From contig NZ_QCXS01000002.1 of the NCBI RefSeq assembly GCF_003260015.1, positions 682,001-746,000 of the forward strand: a stretch of 64,000 nt of DNA. The letters run 5' to 3'. The translations under genes were made by a program, and so were the position numbers. The notes beneath the pieces are model-generated. The model was given only the letters and a program-made list of their open reading frames with translations. It was not told the DNA's origin and made no database searches. The stretch's first letter is position 1. Each line of letters begins with the position of its first letter. This document shows, piece by piece, positions 1 to 10,812 of the stretch. This DNA is from Nakamurella deserti. GTDB taxonomy: Bacteria; Actinomycetota; Actinomycetes; Mycobacteriales; Nakamurellaceae.

Positions 1-2599
<2,599 letters not shown>

Positions 2600-2937
2600 C
2601 GGAACTCCTCGTCACGTGCCGGGCCGCCCTGGTGGGGCGACCTCTCCAAGCGGCCGACTGGTTGTAGCTTGCCCTCTGCGCGGGCAAGGCGATCGTCCGG
2701 CGTCCATCCTCTCCCATGCCCGGCGTTCCCGCCGCCCCCCACCGCGGGCACGGTCGAGCGCGCCGCGATCGGTGCGGCACCCGGGTCGCCGGGACCGTCC
2801 GCGCGGCCCGACACGCCCGCCTCGACGGGGGTGGCGATTCCTGTTTCACCCCTGGGCTAATAGGCTGCCGGGAAACAACCGCGGGAACACACCCGGACCA
2901 CGACCGGCGCGCCGGTCGACGAGGAGGACTGATATTC
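2600..2937. other. Divergent intergenic region aceE / DUF3052
   Basis: This 338-bp stretch between two divergent genes must hold both promoters. On the plus strand TTCCTG (2838-2843) lies 17 bp from TAGGCT (2861-2866), a weak sigma-70-like pair upstream of the DUF3052 gene. No convincing gene is present; the open frames here look like GC-driven noise. Confidence 0.4.
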
Positions 2938-3366
2938 GTGAGCGACGTTGCGGAGCAGGCGGCAGCGACCGCCGCTCGGCTCGGTCTGACCGCTGACAGC
3001 GTGGTCGCCGAGTTCGGCTACGACGACGACGTCGACTTCGATCTGCGGGACGCGATCGAAGAACTGACGAACAACGAACTGCTCGACGAGGACACCGACG
3101 AGGTGCTCGACGCGGTGCTGCTGTGGTGGCGCGACGGCGACGGCGACCTCACGGACGCCCTGGTCGACGCGGTCACGCCGCTGGCCAGCACCGGGTCGGT
3201 CTGGGTGCTCACCCCGAAGACCTCCCACAGCGGGTTCGTGGAACCGTCCGACGTCACCGAGGCGGCCCAGATCGCCGGGCTGTCCTCCACCAGCAGTTTC
3301 GCGGCCGGCCCGGGCTGGACGGCCACCCGGTTGGTGCGCCCGAAGTCCGAGAAGTCGCGGCGCTGA
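2938..3366 (+). CDS. DUF3052 family protein
   Basis: Acidic 142-residue cytoplasmic protein of the actinobacterial DUF3052 family (Rv2239c-like), function unknown. GTG at 2938 is chosen because GAGGAGGA (2921-2928) is correctly spaced before it and the family begins near VAEQAAATAARLGL. A central acidic stretch (about residues 22-60) is followed by a beta-rich C-terminal half containing VWVLTPKTSHSGFVEPSDV. The stop lies 4 bp before the peroxiredoxin gene, so the two are probably co-transcribed. The order aceE, DUF3052, ahpE is shared with mycobacteria. Confidence 0.88.
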   Translation: MSDVAEQAAATAARLGLTADSVVAEFGYDDDVDFDLRDAIEELTNNELLDEDTDEVLDAVLLWWRDGDGDLTDALVDAVTPLASTGSVWVLTPKTSHSGFVEPSDVTEAAQIAGLSSTSSFAAGPGWTATRLVRPKSEKSRR

Positions 3367-3370
3367 CCGC

Positions 3371-3850
3371 GTGACGGCGCCGGCTCCGCCGCGGATCGGT
3401 GACCCGGCGCCCCGGTTCCGGTTGCCCTCCGCGGCCGGGCCCGGCGTGGGTCTCGCCGACTACCGCGGACGCCGTCCGGTGCTGCTGGTGTTCTTCCCGT
3501 TCGCGTTCTCGCCGATCTGCACCTCCGAACTCGACGGCATGCGCGACCACGCCTTCGACCGGGTGCAGTTGATCGCGGTGTCGTGCGACCCCAAGTACAG
3601 CCTGCGGGTGTTCGCCCGGGAGCGGGGGTACACCTTCCCGCTGCTCTCGGACTTCTGGCCACACGGCGAGACCGCCCGGTCGTACGGCGTTTTCGACGCC
3701 TCGCACGGCATGCCGGTGCGCGGGACGTTCCTCGTCGACGCGGCGGGGGTGGTCCGGTTCAGCGAGATCAACGAGCCCGGGGACGCCCGCGACCAGGACG
3801 GCTGGCGGACCGCGATCGCCGCGCTGCCGGCGGCCACCGACGCGGGTTGA
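3371..3850 (+). CDS. ahpE: AhpE-type peroxiredoxin
   Basis: Thiol peroxidase that reduces hydroperoxides and peroxynitrite. The 159 residues form one AhpC/TSA thioredoxin fold. The peroxidatic cysteine is Cys50 in PFAFSPICTSE, a variant of the PxxxTxxC motif with Ser before the usual spacing. A second Cys lies in VSCDPKYS, so a resolving role for it cannot be excluded, although AhpE enzymes usually act with one cysteine. It starts at GTG 3371 directly after the DUF3052 gene. Length and context match mycobacterial AhpE (Rv2238c). Confidence 0.9.
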   Translation: MTAPAPPRIGDPAPRFRLPSAAGPGVGLADYRGRRPVLLVFFPFAFSPICTSELDGMRDHAFDRVQLIAVSCDPKYSLRVFARERGYTFPLLSDFWPHGETARSYGVFDASHGMPVRGTFLVDAAGVVRFSEINEPGDARDQDGWRTAIAALPAATDAG

Positions 3851-3977
3851 GCGCTCCCGCGGCCGGTGCCCCACCGGCGGTGGTGGCGCGCGGCGCCGTC
3901 CCGGCGTCCGGCGACGCTGATTTGGCCGTCCGGGCGGCAGCGGTGGAGAATGTGGGCGGCCACCGGCAGGTGGCCCG

Positions 3978-4049
3978 GGGCGTGTAGCTCAGCGGAAGAG
4001 CATCTCGTTTACACCGAGACGGTCGGGGGTTCGATCCCCTCCGCGCCCA
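3978..4049 (+). tRNA. tRNA-Val(TAC)
   Basis: Complete 72-nt cloverleaf. The acceptor GGGCGTG pairs with CGCGCCC (one T-G pair), the anticodon stem TCTCG/CGAGA encloses loop TTTACAC with anticodon TAC, the T-loop is TTCGATC, and the discriminator is A. CCA is not encoded. Confidence 0.96.
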
Positions 4050-4054
4050 CTCTC

Positions 4055-4096
4055 GTCCACCGATCGCGGCCGTCCACCGATCGCGGCCGTCCACCG
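4055..4096. repeat. 17-bp tandem repeat just 3' of tRNA-Val
   Basis: The 17-mer GTCCACCGATCGCGGCC occurs at 4055-4071 and 4072-4088, followed by a partial third copy to 4096. It begins six bases after the tRNA discriminator. No function can be read from it. Confidence 0.8.
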
Positions 4097-4174
4097 CAGC
4101 CCGTCGCCGGCCACCCCGGCTCTTGGTCGTCACGGGCCACCGGGTCACCCGGGCCGCAGCTCACGGCCGCCGGG

Positions 4175-4927
4175 TCACGGCAGCCGCCGGTGGATCCGCA
4201 GCGCGACCACCTGGGCCACCACGGCGATGCCGACGCACCACCCCAGCGCGGGCCAGATCGAGGTGCCGGCCGGACGCCCGTCGAGCAGGGCCCGGAGGGT
4301 GTCGACGATCGCGGTGACCGGCTGGTGCTCGGCGAACACCCGCACCGGTGTGGGCATCGTCGCCGTCGGGACGAAGGCGGAGCTGACGAACGGCAGCAGG
4401 ATCAGCGGATAGGAGAACGCCGACGCCCCGTCGACGGAGGTCGCGGTCAGTCCGGGGATGACGGCCAACCAGGTCAACGCGTAGGTCAGCAGCACGAGGA
4501 TGCCGATCGCAGCGAGCCAGCCGAGCACTCCGGCGTGCGGCCGGAAGCCGGTGACGAACGCCACCGCGACGATGACCGTCAACGAGAGCGCGTTCGCCAC
4601 TAGGGATGTCAGTACGTGGGCCCACAGCACCGAGGACCGTGCGACGGGCATCGCGTGGAACCGGGTGACGATGCCGTTCTGCACGTCGGTGAACAGCCGG
4701 ACCGCGGTGTAGGAGATGCCGGTGGCCACCGCGATCACCAGGATGCCCGGCAGCAGGTAGTTCACGTAGTCGGCCGCGCCGACGTCGATGGCGCCGCCGA
4801 ACACGTAGGTGAACAGCAGCAGGAACGCGACGGGCATGACCGCCACGGTGATGAGGGTGTCCGGGCTGCGCCGGATGTGCCGCATCGACCGCCCCAGCAG
4901 GATGGTGGTGTCACGGACGGCGTTCAC
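4175..4927 (-). CDS. ABC-2 type transporter permease (DrrB-like)
   Basis: 250-residue membrane protein with about six hydrophobic segments, beginning with a short basic N-terminus and then LITVAVMPVAFLLLFTYVFGG, typical of daunorubicin-resistance DrrB-type permeases. Starting at GTG 4927 gives a GTGA overlap with the stop of the upstream ATPase gene, which indicates translational coupling. It should pair with that ATPase as a drug or lipid exporter. The substrate is unknown. Confidence 0.88.
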   Translation of the reverse strand: MNAVRDTTILLGRSMRHIRRSPDTLITVAVMPVAFLLLFTYVFGGAIDVGAADYVNYLLPGILVIAVATGISYTAVRLFTDVQNGIVTRFHAMPVARSSVLWAHVLTSLVANALSLTVIVAVAFVTGFRPHAGVLGWLAAIGILVLLTYALTWLAVIPGLTATSVDGASAFSYPLILLPFVSSAFVPTATMPTPVRVFAEHQPVTAIVDTLRALLDGRPAGTSIWPALGWCVGIAVVAQVVALRIHRRLP

Positions 4928-5688
4928 CGCGACCCTCCGTCGCCGCCGACCAGCGCGAGGAAGACCTGCTCCAGCGTCGGCTGCCGGGGCACGTACTCCA
5001 CCTGTGCGGGCGGCAGCAGGTTCTTCAGTTCGGCGACGGTGCCGCCGGCGACGATGCGCCCGCCGTGCAGGACGGCGACCCGGTCGGCGAGCTGTTCGGC
5101 CTCCTCCAGGTACTGCGTGGTCAACAGGATGGTCACGCCGGTGTCCGCGAGATGCCTGATACTGCGCCACACCTCGAGTCGGGCTTGCGGGTCGAGGCCG
5201 GTCGTGGGTTCGTCGAGGAAGATCACCTCGGGGGAGCCGAGCAGGCTCATCGCGATGTCCAGCCGCCGGGTCATCCCGCCGGAGTAGGTGCCGGCGCGCC
5301 GGTCGGCGGCCTCGCTCAGTCCGAACCGCGCGAGCAGCTCGTCGGCGGCCCGGCCGGGTTCGGGGACCGTCCGCAACCGGGCGATCAGCACCAGGTTCTC
5401 CCGCCCGGTGAGCAGGCCGTCGACCGCGGCGAACTGGCCGGTCAGGCTGATCTTCCCGCGGACCTGCGCCGGGTGTTCGGTGACGTCCAGCCCGCAGATC
5501 CGGGCGGTGCCACGGTGCGGGGTCAGCAGCGTCGCCAGGATGTTCACCGTGGTGGTCTTGCCGGCACCGTTGGATCCCAGCAGGGCGAGGATCTCCCCGC
5601 GGCCGGCGGCCAGGTCGACCCCACGGAGCACCTCGACGCCGTCGAAATCCCTGCCAAGGCCGATGGTCTCGATCGCGAGGTCAGTCAT
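4924..5688 (-). CDS. ABC transporter ATP-binding protein (DrrA-like)
   Basis: 254-residue cytoplasmic ATPase with Walker A GSNGAGKT (about residues 38-45), signature YSGGM, Walker [13 protein letters not shown] and a switch His replaced by Gln (LLTTQYLEEAEQL), as is usual in DrrA-type exporters. ATG 5688 lies inside the last codons of the DUF1048 gene (8-bp overlap). It powers the permease encoded next and belongs to a PadR-controlled four-gene operon. Confidence 0.93.
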   Translation of the reverse strand: MTDLAIETIGLGRDFDGVEVLRGVDLAAGRGEILALLGSNGAGKTTTVNILATLLTPHRGTARICGLDVTEHPAQVRGKISLTGQFAAVDGLLTGRENLVLIARLRTVPEPGRAADELLARFGLSEAADRRAGTYSGGMTRRLDIAMSLLGSPEVIFLDEPTTGLDPQARLEVWRSIRHLADTGVTILLTTQYLEEAEQLADRVAVLHGGRIVAGGTVAELKNLLPPAQVEYVPRQPTLEQVFLALVGGDGGSR

Positions 5689-6025
5689 GGCCGGTGCCCA
5701 GCCTGCGGCGGACGCTGCGGTTGAGGTCGTCGTGCCAGGCCGCGGTGTAGGTCCTGGCGTTGCGCAGCAGCTCGTCGCAGAACCCGGCGACGTCCTCGCC
5801 GGTGACCGTCAGGACGCCACGGCCGTCCGCGGCGCCGGTCTCGAACAGGCCGAGCAGATCGTCGAGGATGGCGATGACGTCCATCCCGCCGCCGGCGGAG
5901 AACTTCCACAGGTAGCCCTTGATCTCGTCGTAGACGATGCGGTAATCCGGTGGCAGCGCCGCTGCCCGTGCTTCCATCCGGCGCCACTGCTTCTTGTCGC
6001 CGATGAGCTTCTTCAGGATGTCGAT
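5681..6025 (-). CDS. DUF1048 family protein with a non-canonical start
   Basis: About 111-114 residues, DUF1048 family: small helical proteins found between PadR regulators and ABC exporters. The conserved N-terminal segment ILKKLIGDKKQWRRMEARA is clear, but no ATG, GTG or TTG precedes it in frame. Candidates are ATC at 6025, with GAGAGGAG ending seven bases upstream, or CTG at 6016, which gives a CTGA overlap with the padR stop. The stop overlaps the ABC ATPase start. Its function is unknown, perhaps as an exporter partner. Confidence 0.8.
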   Translation of the reverse strand: MDILKKLIGDKKQWRRMEARAAALPPDYRIVYDEIKGYLWKFSAGGGMDVIAILDDLLGLFETGAADGRGVLTVTGEDVAGFCDELLRNARTYTAAWHDDLNRSVRRRLGTGHD

Positions 6026-6348
6026 GGCCGTGCTCCTCTCAGCTCGTGCATGGTCCGGGTGACGAAGTCCCACTTCGTCCAGAACGCCGCGAGGTCGGCT
6101 CGGCCGGCGTCGTTGAGTGCGTAGAACTTCCGCGGCGGCCCGACCGTCGACGGGCGTTTCTCGCTGACGACGAGACCGTTGCGCTCCAGCCGCAGCAAAA
6201 TCGTGTAGACAGTGCCCTCCACCACGTCGGTGAAGCCGAGATCTCTCAGCATCGACGCGATCTCGTAGCCGTAGGTGTCGCCGCGGCCGATGATCTCCAG
6301 GACGCTGCCCTCGAGCACTCCCTTGAGCAACTCGGTCAGGTTGTCCAC
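6013..6348 (-). CDS. PadR family transcriptional regulator
   Basis: 111-residue winged-helix protein with PadR hallmarks: LEGSVLEIIGRGDTYGYEI, then DVVEGTVYTILLRLERNGLV and PPRKFYALNDAG. It starts at GTG 6348 behind GGAGGAG. It heads an operon with DUF1048, an ABC ATPase and a permease. PadR proteins of this arrangement normally repress their own operon and are released by a ligand, often the exported drug. A candidate operator lies 38-65 bp upstream. Confidence 0.9.
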   Translation of the reverse strand: MDNLTELLKGVLEGSVLEIIGRGDTYGYEIASMLRDLGFTDVVEGTVYTILLRLERNGLVVSEKRPSTVGPPRKFYALNDAGRADLAAFWTKWDFVTRTMHELRGARPSTS

Positions 6349-6385
6349 CGACGTCGTCTCCTCCCGTGGGTGCGACTGGTACCCG

Positions 6386-6413
6386 GTCACACTTTGTACC
6401 GGTAGTCTGTGAC
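6386..6413. promoter_or_regulatory. Candidate PadR operator
   Basis: Inverted repeat GTCACA (6386-6391) and TGTGAC (6408-6413) around a 16-nt spacer that itself contains the palindrome TACCGGTA (6397-6404). It lies between the padR start and the divergent editing-domain gene, where an autoregulatory PadR site is expected. The assignment is by position and symmetry only. Confidence 0.4.
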
Positions 6414-6497
6414 ACCGGATAGCGGACGTCAAGTGGTCGTCCCGACGGCCCCGTCGCGGTCCGTAGAGTCGCGCACGACGATCGACAGGAGGCGCAG

Positions 6498-7397
6498 GTG
6501 CAGCACGCGGTGTGGACGGTGACCGGGGCGGAGTTCGCACCGGCCGCGGCGGTGACCCGGATCGGCTATCCGGCGGGGGAGACCCGGTCGCGTGGCGTGG
6601 TCGTCGGCGTGGTGCGGCTCATCGGCACGGCGGGGGAGCCGGCGCTGGGCGTCGTGCTGGACACGACCGCCGCGCACCCGCTGTCACCGACCTGGCCGGA
6701 CCAACCCGCCGACGCCGGCGTGCTCGTCACCGCCCGGGGGGAGCGTGCGTTGCTCGACGTCCGGCAGGGGGTGCTCACCCCGGAGGGACTCCTGCTGGAC
6801 GCCCCGCGGGCCGAGGGTGCCGCGGTGGTGGTGCATGTCGTCGACGGCACGGCCTCCGTCGCGCTCGGTGAGACCGTGACGGTGGCGGTCGACACGGTCG
6901 CGCGTCGGGCGCTGTCGCTCGCACACTCGGCGTGCCACCTCAACGCGCTGGCGCTGGACGCCGTGCTGGTGCCGTACTGGAACAAGCCGGTCCCGCAGAC
7001 CGATTCACTGGGTCACCCCGCGTTCGACCAGCTCGCCATCCAGTCGTCGCGGCTGTCGCCGCACCGGGCGGTGGACGTCTACCGGCTGGGGAAGTCGTTG
7101 CGCAAGAAGGGCTTCGACGCCTCGCGGCTGGCGGGCGAGCTGGCCGCCGTGACCGGCGCGCACGCCGCGCTGCTGCAGCACTGGGTGGCCGCGGACGCGC
7201 CACTGCACGTGGAGGCGGGTGACGGGACGCTGGCGGCCCGGCGCGCGTGGTGCTGCGTCCTGGACGACACCGAGGTGGTCATCCCGTGCGGGGGCACCCA
7301 TGCGGCGTCGACCGGTGAGCTGGCCGGGATCCACGCGACGTACCGGCTCGCCGAGACCCTCGACGAGCTGGTCGTCACCACGACGCTGCCGGGCTGA
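6498..7397 (+). CDS. AlaX-like tRNA-editing (Thr/Ala-tRNA synthetase SAD domain) protein
   Basis: 299 residues with the second-additional-domain fold of alanyl-tRNA synthetase. The zinc ligands appear intact: HSACH (His143 and His147) and CGGTH (Cys264 and His268, followed by AASTGELAGI). Free-standing AlaX proteins hydrolyse mischarged Ser- or Gly-tRNA(Ala); other relatives in this superfamily are uncharacterised. The N-terminal ~130 residues resemble the barrel that precedes this domain in long AlaX forms. GTG 6498 follows AGGAGG at 6487-6492. It is divergent from padR. Confidence 0.82.
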   Translation: MQHAVWTVTGAEFAPAAAVTRIGYPAGETRSRGVVVGVVRLIGTAGEPALGVVLDTTAAHPLSPTWPDQPADAGVLVTARGERALLDVRQGVLTPEGLLLDAPRAEGAAVVVHVVDGTASVALGETVTVAVDTVARRALSLAHSACHLNALALDAVLVPYWNKPVPQTDSLGHPAFDQLAIQSSRLSPHRAVDVYRLGKSLRKKGFDASRLAGELAAVTGAHAALLQHWVAADAPLHVEAGDGTLAARRAWCCVLDDTEVVIPCGGTHAASTGELAGIHATYRLAETLDELVVTTTLPG

Positions 7398-7410
7398 CCC
7401 CGGCCGGCCG

Positions 7411-7581
7411 TCAGCCGAGCGGCGGGGTGGTGCCGGGCGGCGCGGGCTCGACGCCGGGCACCAGGGGGACGTCGGGAACAGGATCCGACGACGGGGTCGG
7501 CGCGGGACCCGGGTCGGGGGCCGGACCCGGATCGGGCGTGGGCATCGGATCGAGCGGGCCGGGGCTGCTGGGAATGGTCAT
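7411..7581 (-). CDS. Small proline-rich protein (hypothetical)
   Basis: 56-residue frame from ATG 7581, almost entirely Pro, Asp, Gly and Ala with PDPGP-type repeats. There is no transmembrane segment or signal peptide. No well-placed ribosome site is visible (GGAG sits too close to the ATG). The frame is closed at both ends and lies between two gene ends, so it could be real, but low-complexity GC-rich sequence often stays open by chance. Confidence 0.35.
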   Translation of the reverse strand: MTIPSSPGPLDPMPTPDPGPAPDPGPAPTPSSDPVPDVPLVPGVEPAPPGTTPPLG

Positions 7582-7648
7582 GCTCCGAGAGTGCCACTGG
7601 TCCGGGACGTCTGCCAGACCGGGGCGGTTCCCGGGTCGGCGAGGCCGT

Positions 7649-8054
7649 TCACCAGGACCGCCCCGGCCGGTGGGAACAGACCGACCACTGGTGGCCCTCC
7701 GGGTCGAGCACCTCGAACCGGTGGTTGCCCCAGGCGGTGGTCTCCGGACCGCGCACCACGGTGGCGCCGGCCGACCTGACCCGGTCGAACAGCACGTCCA
7801 CGGCGGCGTCGTCGTCCAGGCAGAGGACCGGGGCGCGGTTTCGTCGACGCCCCCACCACCGGTGACGCCGATCGACCGGCCGCGGCGGCCTGCATCATCA
7901 CGACCGCGTCCCCGAGGCGCAGCTCCGCGTGACGGACACCGTCGCCGTCGGTGCCGTCACGGTTGATCACCTCGAAGCCGAAGGCGTCGACCAACCACCG
8001 GACGGCCGCGGCCGGATCGCGGTACAGGGTGAACACCGACAGGGTGGCGGTCAC
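7649..8054 (-). pseudogene. VOC (glyoxalase/bleomycin-resistance fold) protein, frameshifted
   Basis: From ATG 8054 the frame reads a normal VOC N-terminus (LSVFTLYRDPAAAVRWLVDAFGFEVI, then AELRLGDAVVMMQ). At about 7829-7855, near a run of five C and a GCGCCCC stretch, the frame changes and the rest continues in another frame as APVLCLDDDAAVDVLFDRV, then GHQWSVCSHRPGRSW and a stop at 7649. The span of 406 bp is one base away from a whole number of codons and gives the usual ~135-residue length. It is either a genuine inactivating frameshift or a sequencing error. Confidence 0.82.
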
Positions 8055-8106
8055 GGGCTGCTCCTCGGGTGACGGTGCGACCCGTCGAGGGTGCGCGGCA
8101 CTCCGG

Positions 8107-9681
8107 TCAGGGAGTGACCTGAGGTCTCCGAACCCCGGGGTCGAGATCCCGGCCGGGCGACCCTGCGGGCGTCAGCACCGCGACCGCCGCGGCGGCGACG
8201 CACAGGACGGCGCAGACACCGAAGATCTCGCGGTACTGGGTCACCAGCGCCTCGGTGAGCAGCCGCTGGTAGTCGGCGAACTGCGCGGCGAAGACCTCTT
8301 CGGTCTGTCCGAACGGCAGCGGTGTGTTCAGCGTGGCGGTGAGCTCACGGAAGCGGTGCAGTCCCCAGGCGGTGAGCGCCGCGACCCCGACGAGCATGCC
8401 GGCGGTCCGTGCGACGACGACGGCCGCGGACGCCACCCCGTGCTCGCTGTCGGGCACCACCGCGAGCACGGCGGCCGCCAGCGGTGCGATCACCAGACCC
8501 AGGCCGAGGCCGGCGACGACCAACCCCAGCGGCAGCTCGGGCAGGCCGAGCAACCGGGCCGACTCGACGTCGGCGCCCCAGCGCGACATCACCAGGTACC
8601 CGGCGGCGGCGACCACCATGCCGGCCACGGTGACCACCCGGTCGAGCAACCGACGAGCCGACCACCCCCCGGCCACGGCCCCGACGGGCAGCGCCCCGAG
8701 GAAGGGCACCAGCAGCACGGCCGCCGATCCGGCGTCACGGCCGAGCACGGTCCGGGCGAACAGCTCGACGTCCACCAGCGTGACCAGCAGGGCCGCGCCG
8801 GTGAGCAGACTGACCACCAGCACGGCGGCGAACGGCCGCCGCCGCACCTGCCGCAGATCGATCAGGCGGGTGCGGGCCCGGCGTTCCCACAGCCCGAACA
8901 CCACGAGCACCACCAGGGCGACGGCGATCAGCGGCCACCCCCACGGCGGCAGCGCCGCCCGTTCGGGATCGGGGTTGTACAGCGCGACCACCAGGACGGC
9001 GAGCGCCGCCGCCAGCAGCCCGCCGCCGACGAGGTCCAGCCGCCGGTCGGGATCGCCGCGGTCGGCCGGCAGCGAGCGGTGGACGACGACCATCGCCGCC
9101 AGCGTCAACGGCAGGTTGATCCAGAAGACCCACCGCCAACTCTGCGGCTCGAGGTGCACCGTCACCGACCAGGCGCCCAGGGCGGTGGCCACGGCCACCC
9201 CCCACAGGGTGCCCAGGACGCTCCCCGCCTCCTGGGCGGCCCCGACGGTGCCCAGCGCCGCGGACCGCCGCCGGGGCTCCCACAGGTCGCCGACGAGGGC
9301 CATCGTGACCGGCAACAGCGCGCCGCCCGCCGCGCCCTGCAGCACCCGGCCGGCCACGAGCAGCGCGAGGGTGCCGGCCAGCGCCGTGAGCACCGAGCCG
9401 GCGGCGAAGGCGAGCAGGCAGTACTGCAGCACCCGGCGGCGGCCCAGGCGGTCCGAGAGACGGCCGAGCAGCGGCATCGCCGCCACGTAGCCCAGCAGGT
9501 AGCCGGTGACGATCGGGGTCGCTCGCTCCAGCCGGTTGACCGGGATCTGGAGGTCGGTGACGATGTCGACGAGGACACCGACCACCACGTAGGCGTCGAG
9601 GGCGGCGAGCAGCACGGCGGCGCCGGCCGCGGCCAGCGCCGCGGAGCGGCGGACCGGCCGGGGAGGAGTGGTCCGCGTCAC
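8107..9681 (-). CDS. MFS efflux transporter, P55 family
   Basis: 524-residue inner-membrane transporter of the 14-TM DHA2-like class, containing [13 protein letters not shown] (MFS motif A) and [21 protein letters not shown] 9681 overlaps the lprG stop as GTGA. The pairing with an LprG lipoprotein is the conserved lprG-P55 (Rv1411c-Rv1410c) operon, whose products together carry triacylated lipids and lipoglycans across the envelope and contribute to drug tolerance. A long soluble stretch near the C-terminus (about residues 430-475) precedes the final TM helix. Confidence 0.9.
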   Translation of the reverse strand: MTRTTPPRPVRRSAALAAAGAAVLLAALDAYVVVGVLVDIVTDLQIPVNRLERATPIVTGYLLGYVAAMPLLGRLSDRLGRRRVLQYCLLAFAAGSVLTALAGTLALLVAGRVLQGAAGGALLPVTMALVGDLWEPRRRSAALGTVGAAQEAGSVLGTLWGVAVATALGAWSVTVHLEPQSWRWVFWINLPLTLAAMVVVHRSLPADRGDPDRRLDLVGGGLLAAALAVLVVALYNPDPERAALPPWGWPLIAVALVVLVVFGLWERRARTRLIDLRQVRRRPFAAVLVVSLLTGAALLVTLVDVELFARTVLGRDAGSAAVLLVPFLGALPVGAVAGGWSARRLLDRVVTVAGMVVAAAGYLVMSRWGADVESARLLGLPELPLGLVVAGLGLGLVIAPLAAAVLAVVPDSEHGVASAAVVVARTAGMLVGVAALTAWGLHRFRELTATLNTPLPFGQTEEVFAAQFADYQRLLTEALVTQYREIFGVCAVLCVAAAAVAVLTPAGSPGRDLDPGVRRPQVTP

Positions 9682-10394
9682 GACACGGCGGGTGCGGTGA
9701 TCGCGAGGTCCTTGTCGAAGTCCCCGAGCTGCAGCGTGACCGTGGCCGGCTGCCCGTCGGAACCGGTGGTGCTGAACGACACCGACGAGGTCCGCGACGA
9801 GGCCGCGTCGACGACGAAGGTGCCGGCGACGTCGGTGGTGATGCCCGGGGTGAGGCTGGCGGCGACCTTCTCGGGCACGGTGCCGCTCACGGTGTAGCTG
9901 CCGTCCGCCTCGGTCACCGCGGACAGCCCGGTCGTGCTGGTCAGCACGGCGGCCACCCCCCGCTCGGGGTCCAGGATCGCCGTCGGGTCGTACACCTGCC
10001 CGGCCAGCGCCGCCGGCACCTCGGTGAAGCCGCCGGTGCCGGCTTTGAGGTAGAGCGCCGTGTCGACGACGACGAACTCCACCTCGACGAGCTGGCCGAA
10101 CTGGCGGATGCTCGCGGTGCCCTGGGCGGACCCGGTGCTGGTGAGGTCGCCGTCGCCGGTCTGGACGACGAGGTCGGGCAGGGTGCCGGTGACGGCGAGC
10201 GAGAAGTGCGCGCTGGACACCGCTGTCATGGCCGTGGCGGAGCGGCTGATCAGCTCGGACGCCGACGGGGCCACGGTCGGCGCGGCCGACGGTCCGGTGC
10301 CGTCCGGCGAGGATCCCGACGAGCACCCGGTGATCGACAGGATCGACGTCAGCGCCGTGGCCAGCAGCCACCGGTGTCGGGCTCGAACGTGCAT
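9678..10394 (-). CDS. lprG: LprG/LppX-family lipoprotein
   Basis: 238 residues. A basic N-terminus and hydrophobic segment end in lipobox ITGC, so Cys24 is the probable lipidated residue. The mature part is of the LppX_LprAFG type, a half-barrel with a lipid-binding cavity, with conserved [10 protein letters not shown] and a central [10 protein letters not shown]. It shuttles lipids or lipoglycans in the envelope together with the P55 transporter encoded next. ATG 10394 has GGAGG upstream. Confidence 0.9.
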   Translation of the reverse strand: MHVRARHRWLLATALTSILSITGCSSGSSPDGTGPSAAPTVAPSASELISRSATAMTAVSSAHFSLAVTGTLPDLVVQTGDGDLTSTGSAQGTASIRQFGQLVEVEFVVVDTALYLKAGTGGFTEVPAALAGQVYDPTAILDPERGVAAVLTSTTGLSAVTEADGSYTVSGTVPEKVAASLTPGITTDVAGTFVVDAASSRTSSVSFSTTGSDGQPATVTLQLGDFDKDLAITAPAVS

Positions 10395-10812
10395 GACCGT
10401 CCTCCGTCGGGCCGGAGGATGACCGGCGTCGAGCGGACAGTACCGCAGTCGACGTCCGCCTCCCCGCTGTTCCGGCTGGACCGGGACGGGCCGCACCGCC
10501 CACCGCCGGACCCCCGGCCGTCCGGTCCGCGGTCACCGATGCCGATTGGCCGGCCGCACCGCCGGACCCTCGGCCGTCGGGTCCGCGGTCACCGACGCCG
10601 ACCGGCCGGCCGCACCCGCCCGACCCCCGGCCGTCCGGTCCGCGGTCACCGATGCCGATTGGCCGGCCGCACCGCCGGACCCCCGGCCGTCGGGTCCGCG
10701 GTCACCGACGCCGACCGGCCGGCCGCACCGGCCGGACCTTCGCCGTGCGGTGGGACCGGGCGGACCGGCCTGGCCCAGCGGGCGCTGTGGGGGTGTCGGT
10801 CGGTGCCGGCGG
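10395..10812. other. Intergenic region lprG / PfpI gene, mostly repeats
   Basis: 418 bp upstream of lprG and downstream of the PfpI gene. The first ~110 bp should contain the lprG promoter. The rest is filled by the 113-bp direct repeats at 10506-10731. All frames are open through the repeats, but I see no gene. Confidence 0.5.
10506..10731. repeat. 113-bp direct repeat, two copies, each made of two ~56-bp sub-units
   Basis: 10506-10618 and 10619-10731 are nearly identical. Each consists of a 56-bp A unit (with GATGCCGATTGGCCGG) and a diverged 57-bp B unit (with GACGCCGACCGGCCGG), so the order is A-B-A-B. A partial further copy continues to about 10751. The higher-order pattern points to an old duplication of the sub-unit followed by a recent duplication of the pair. 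Confidence 0.9.

Noticed and set aside
4055-4096. Phage attachment site at tRNA-Val
   Set aside because: The repeat is a short head-to-tail 17-mer outside the tRNA, and no integrase or phage genes occur in the window.
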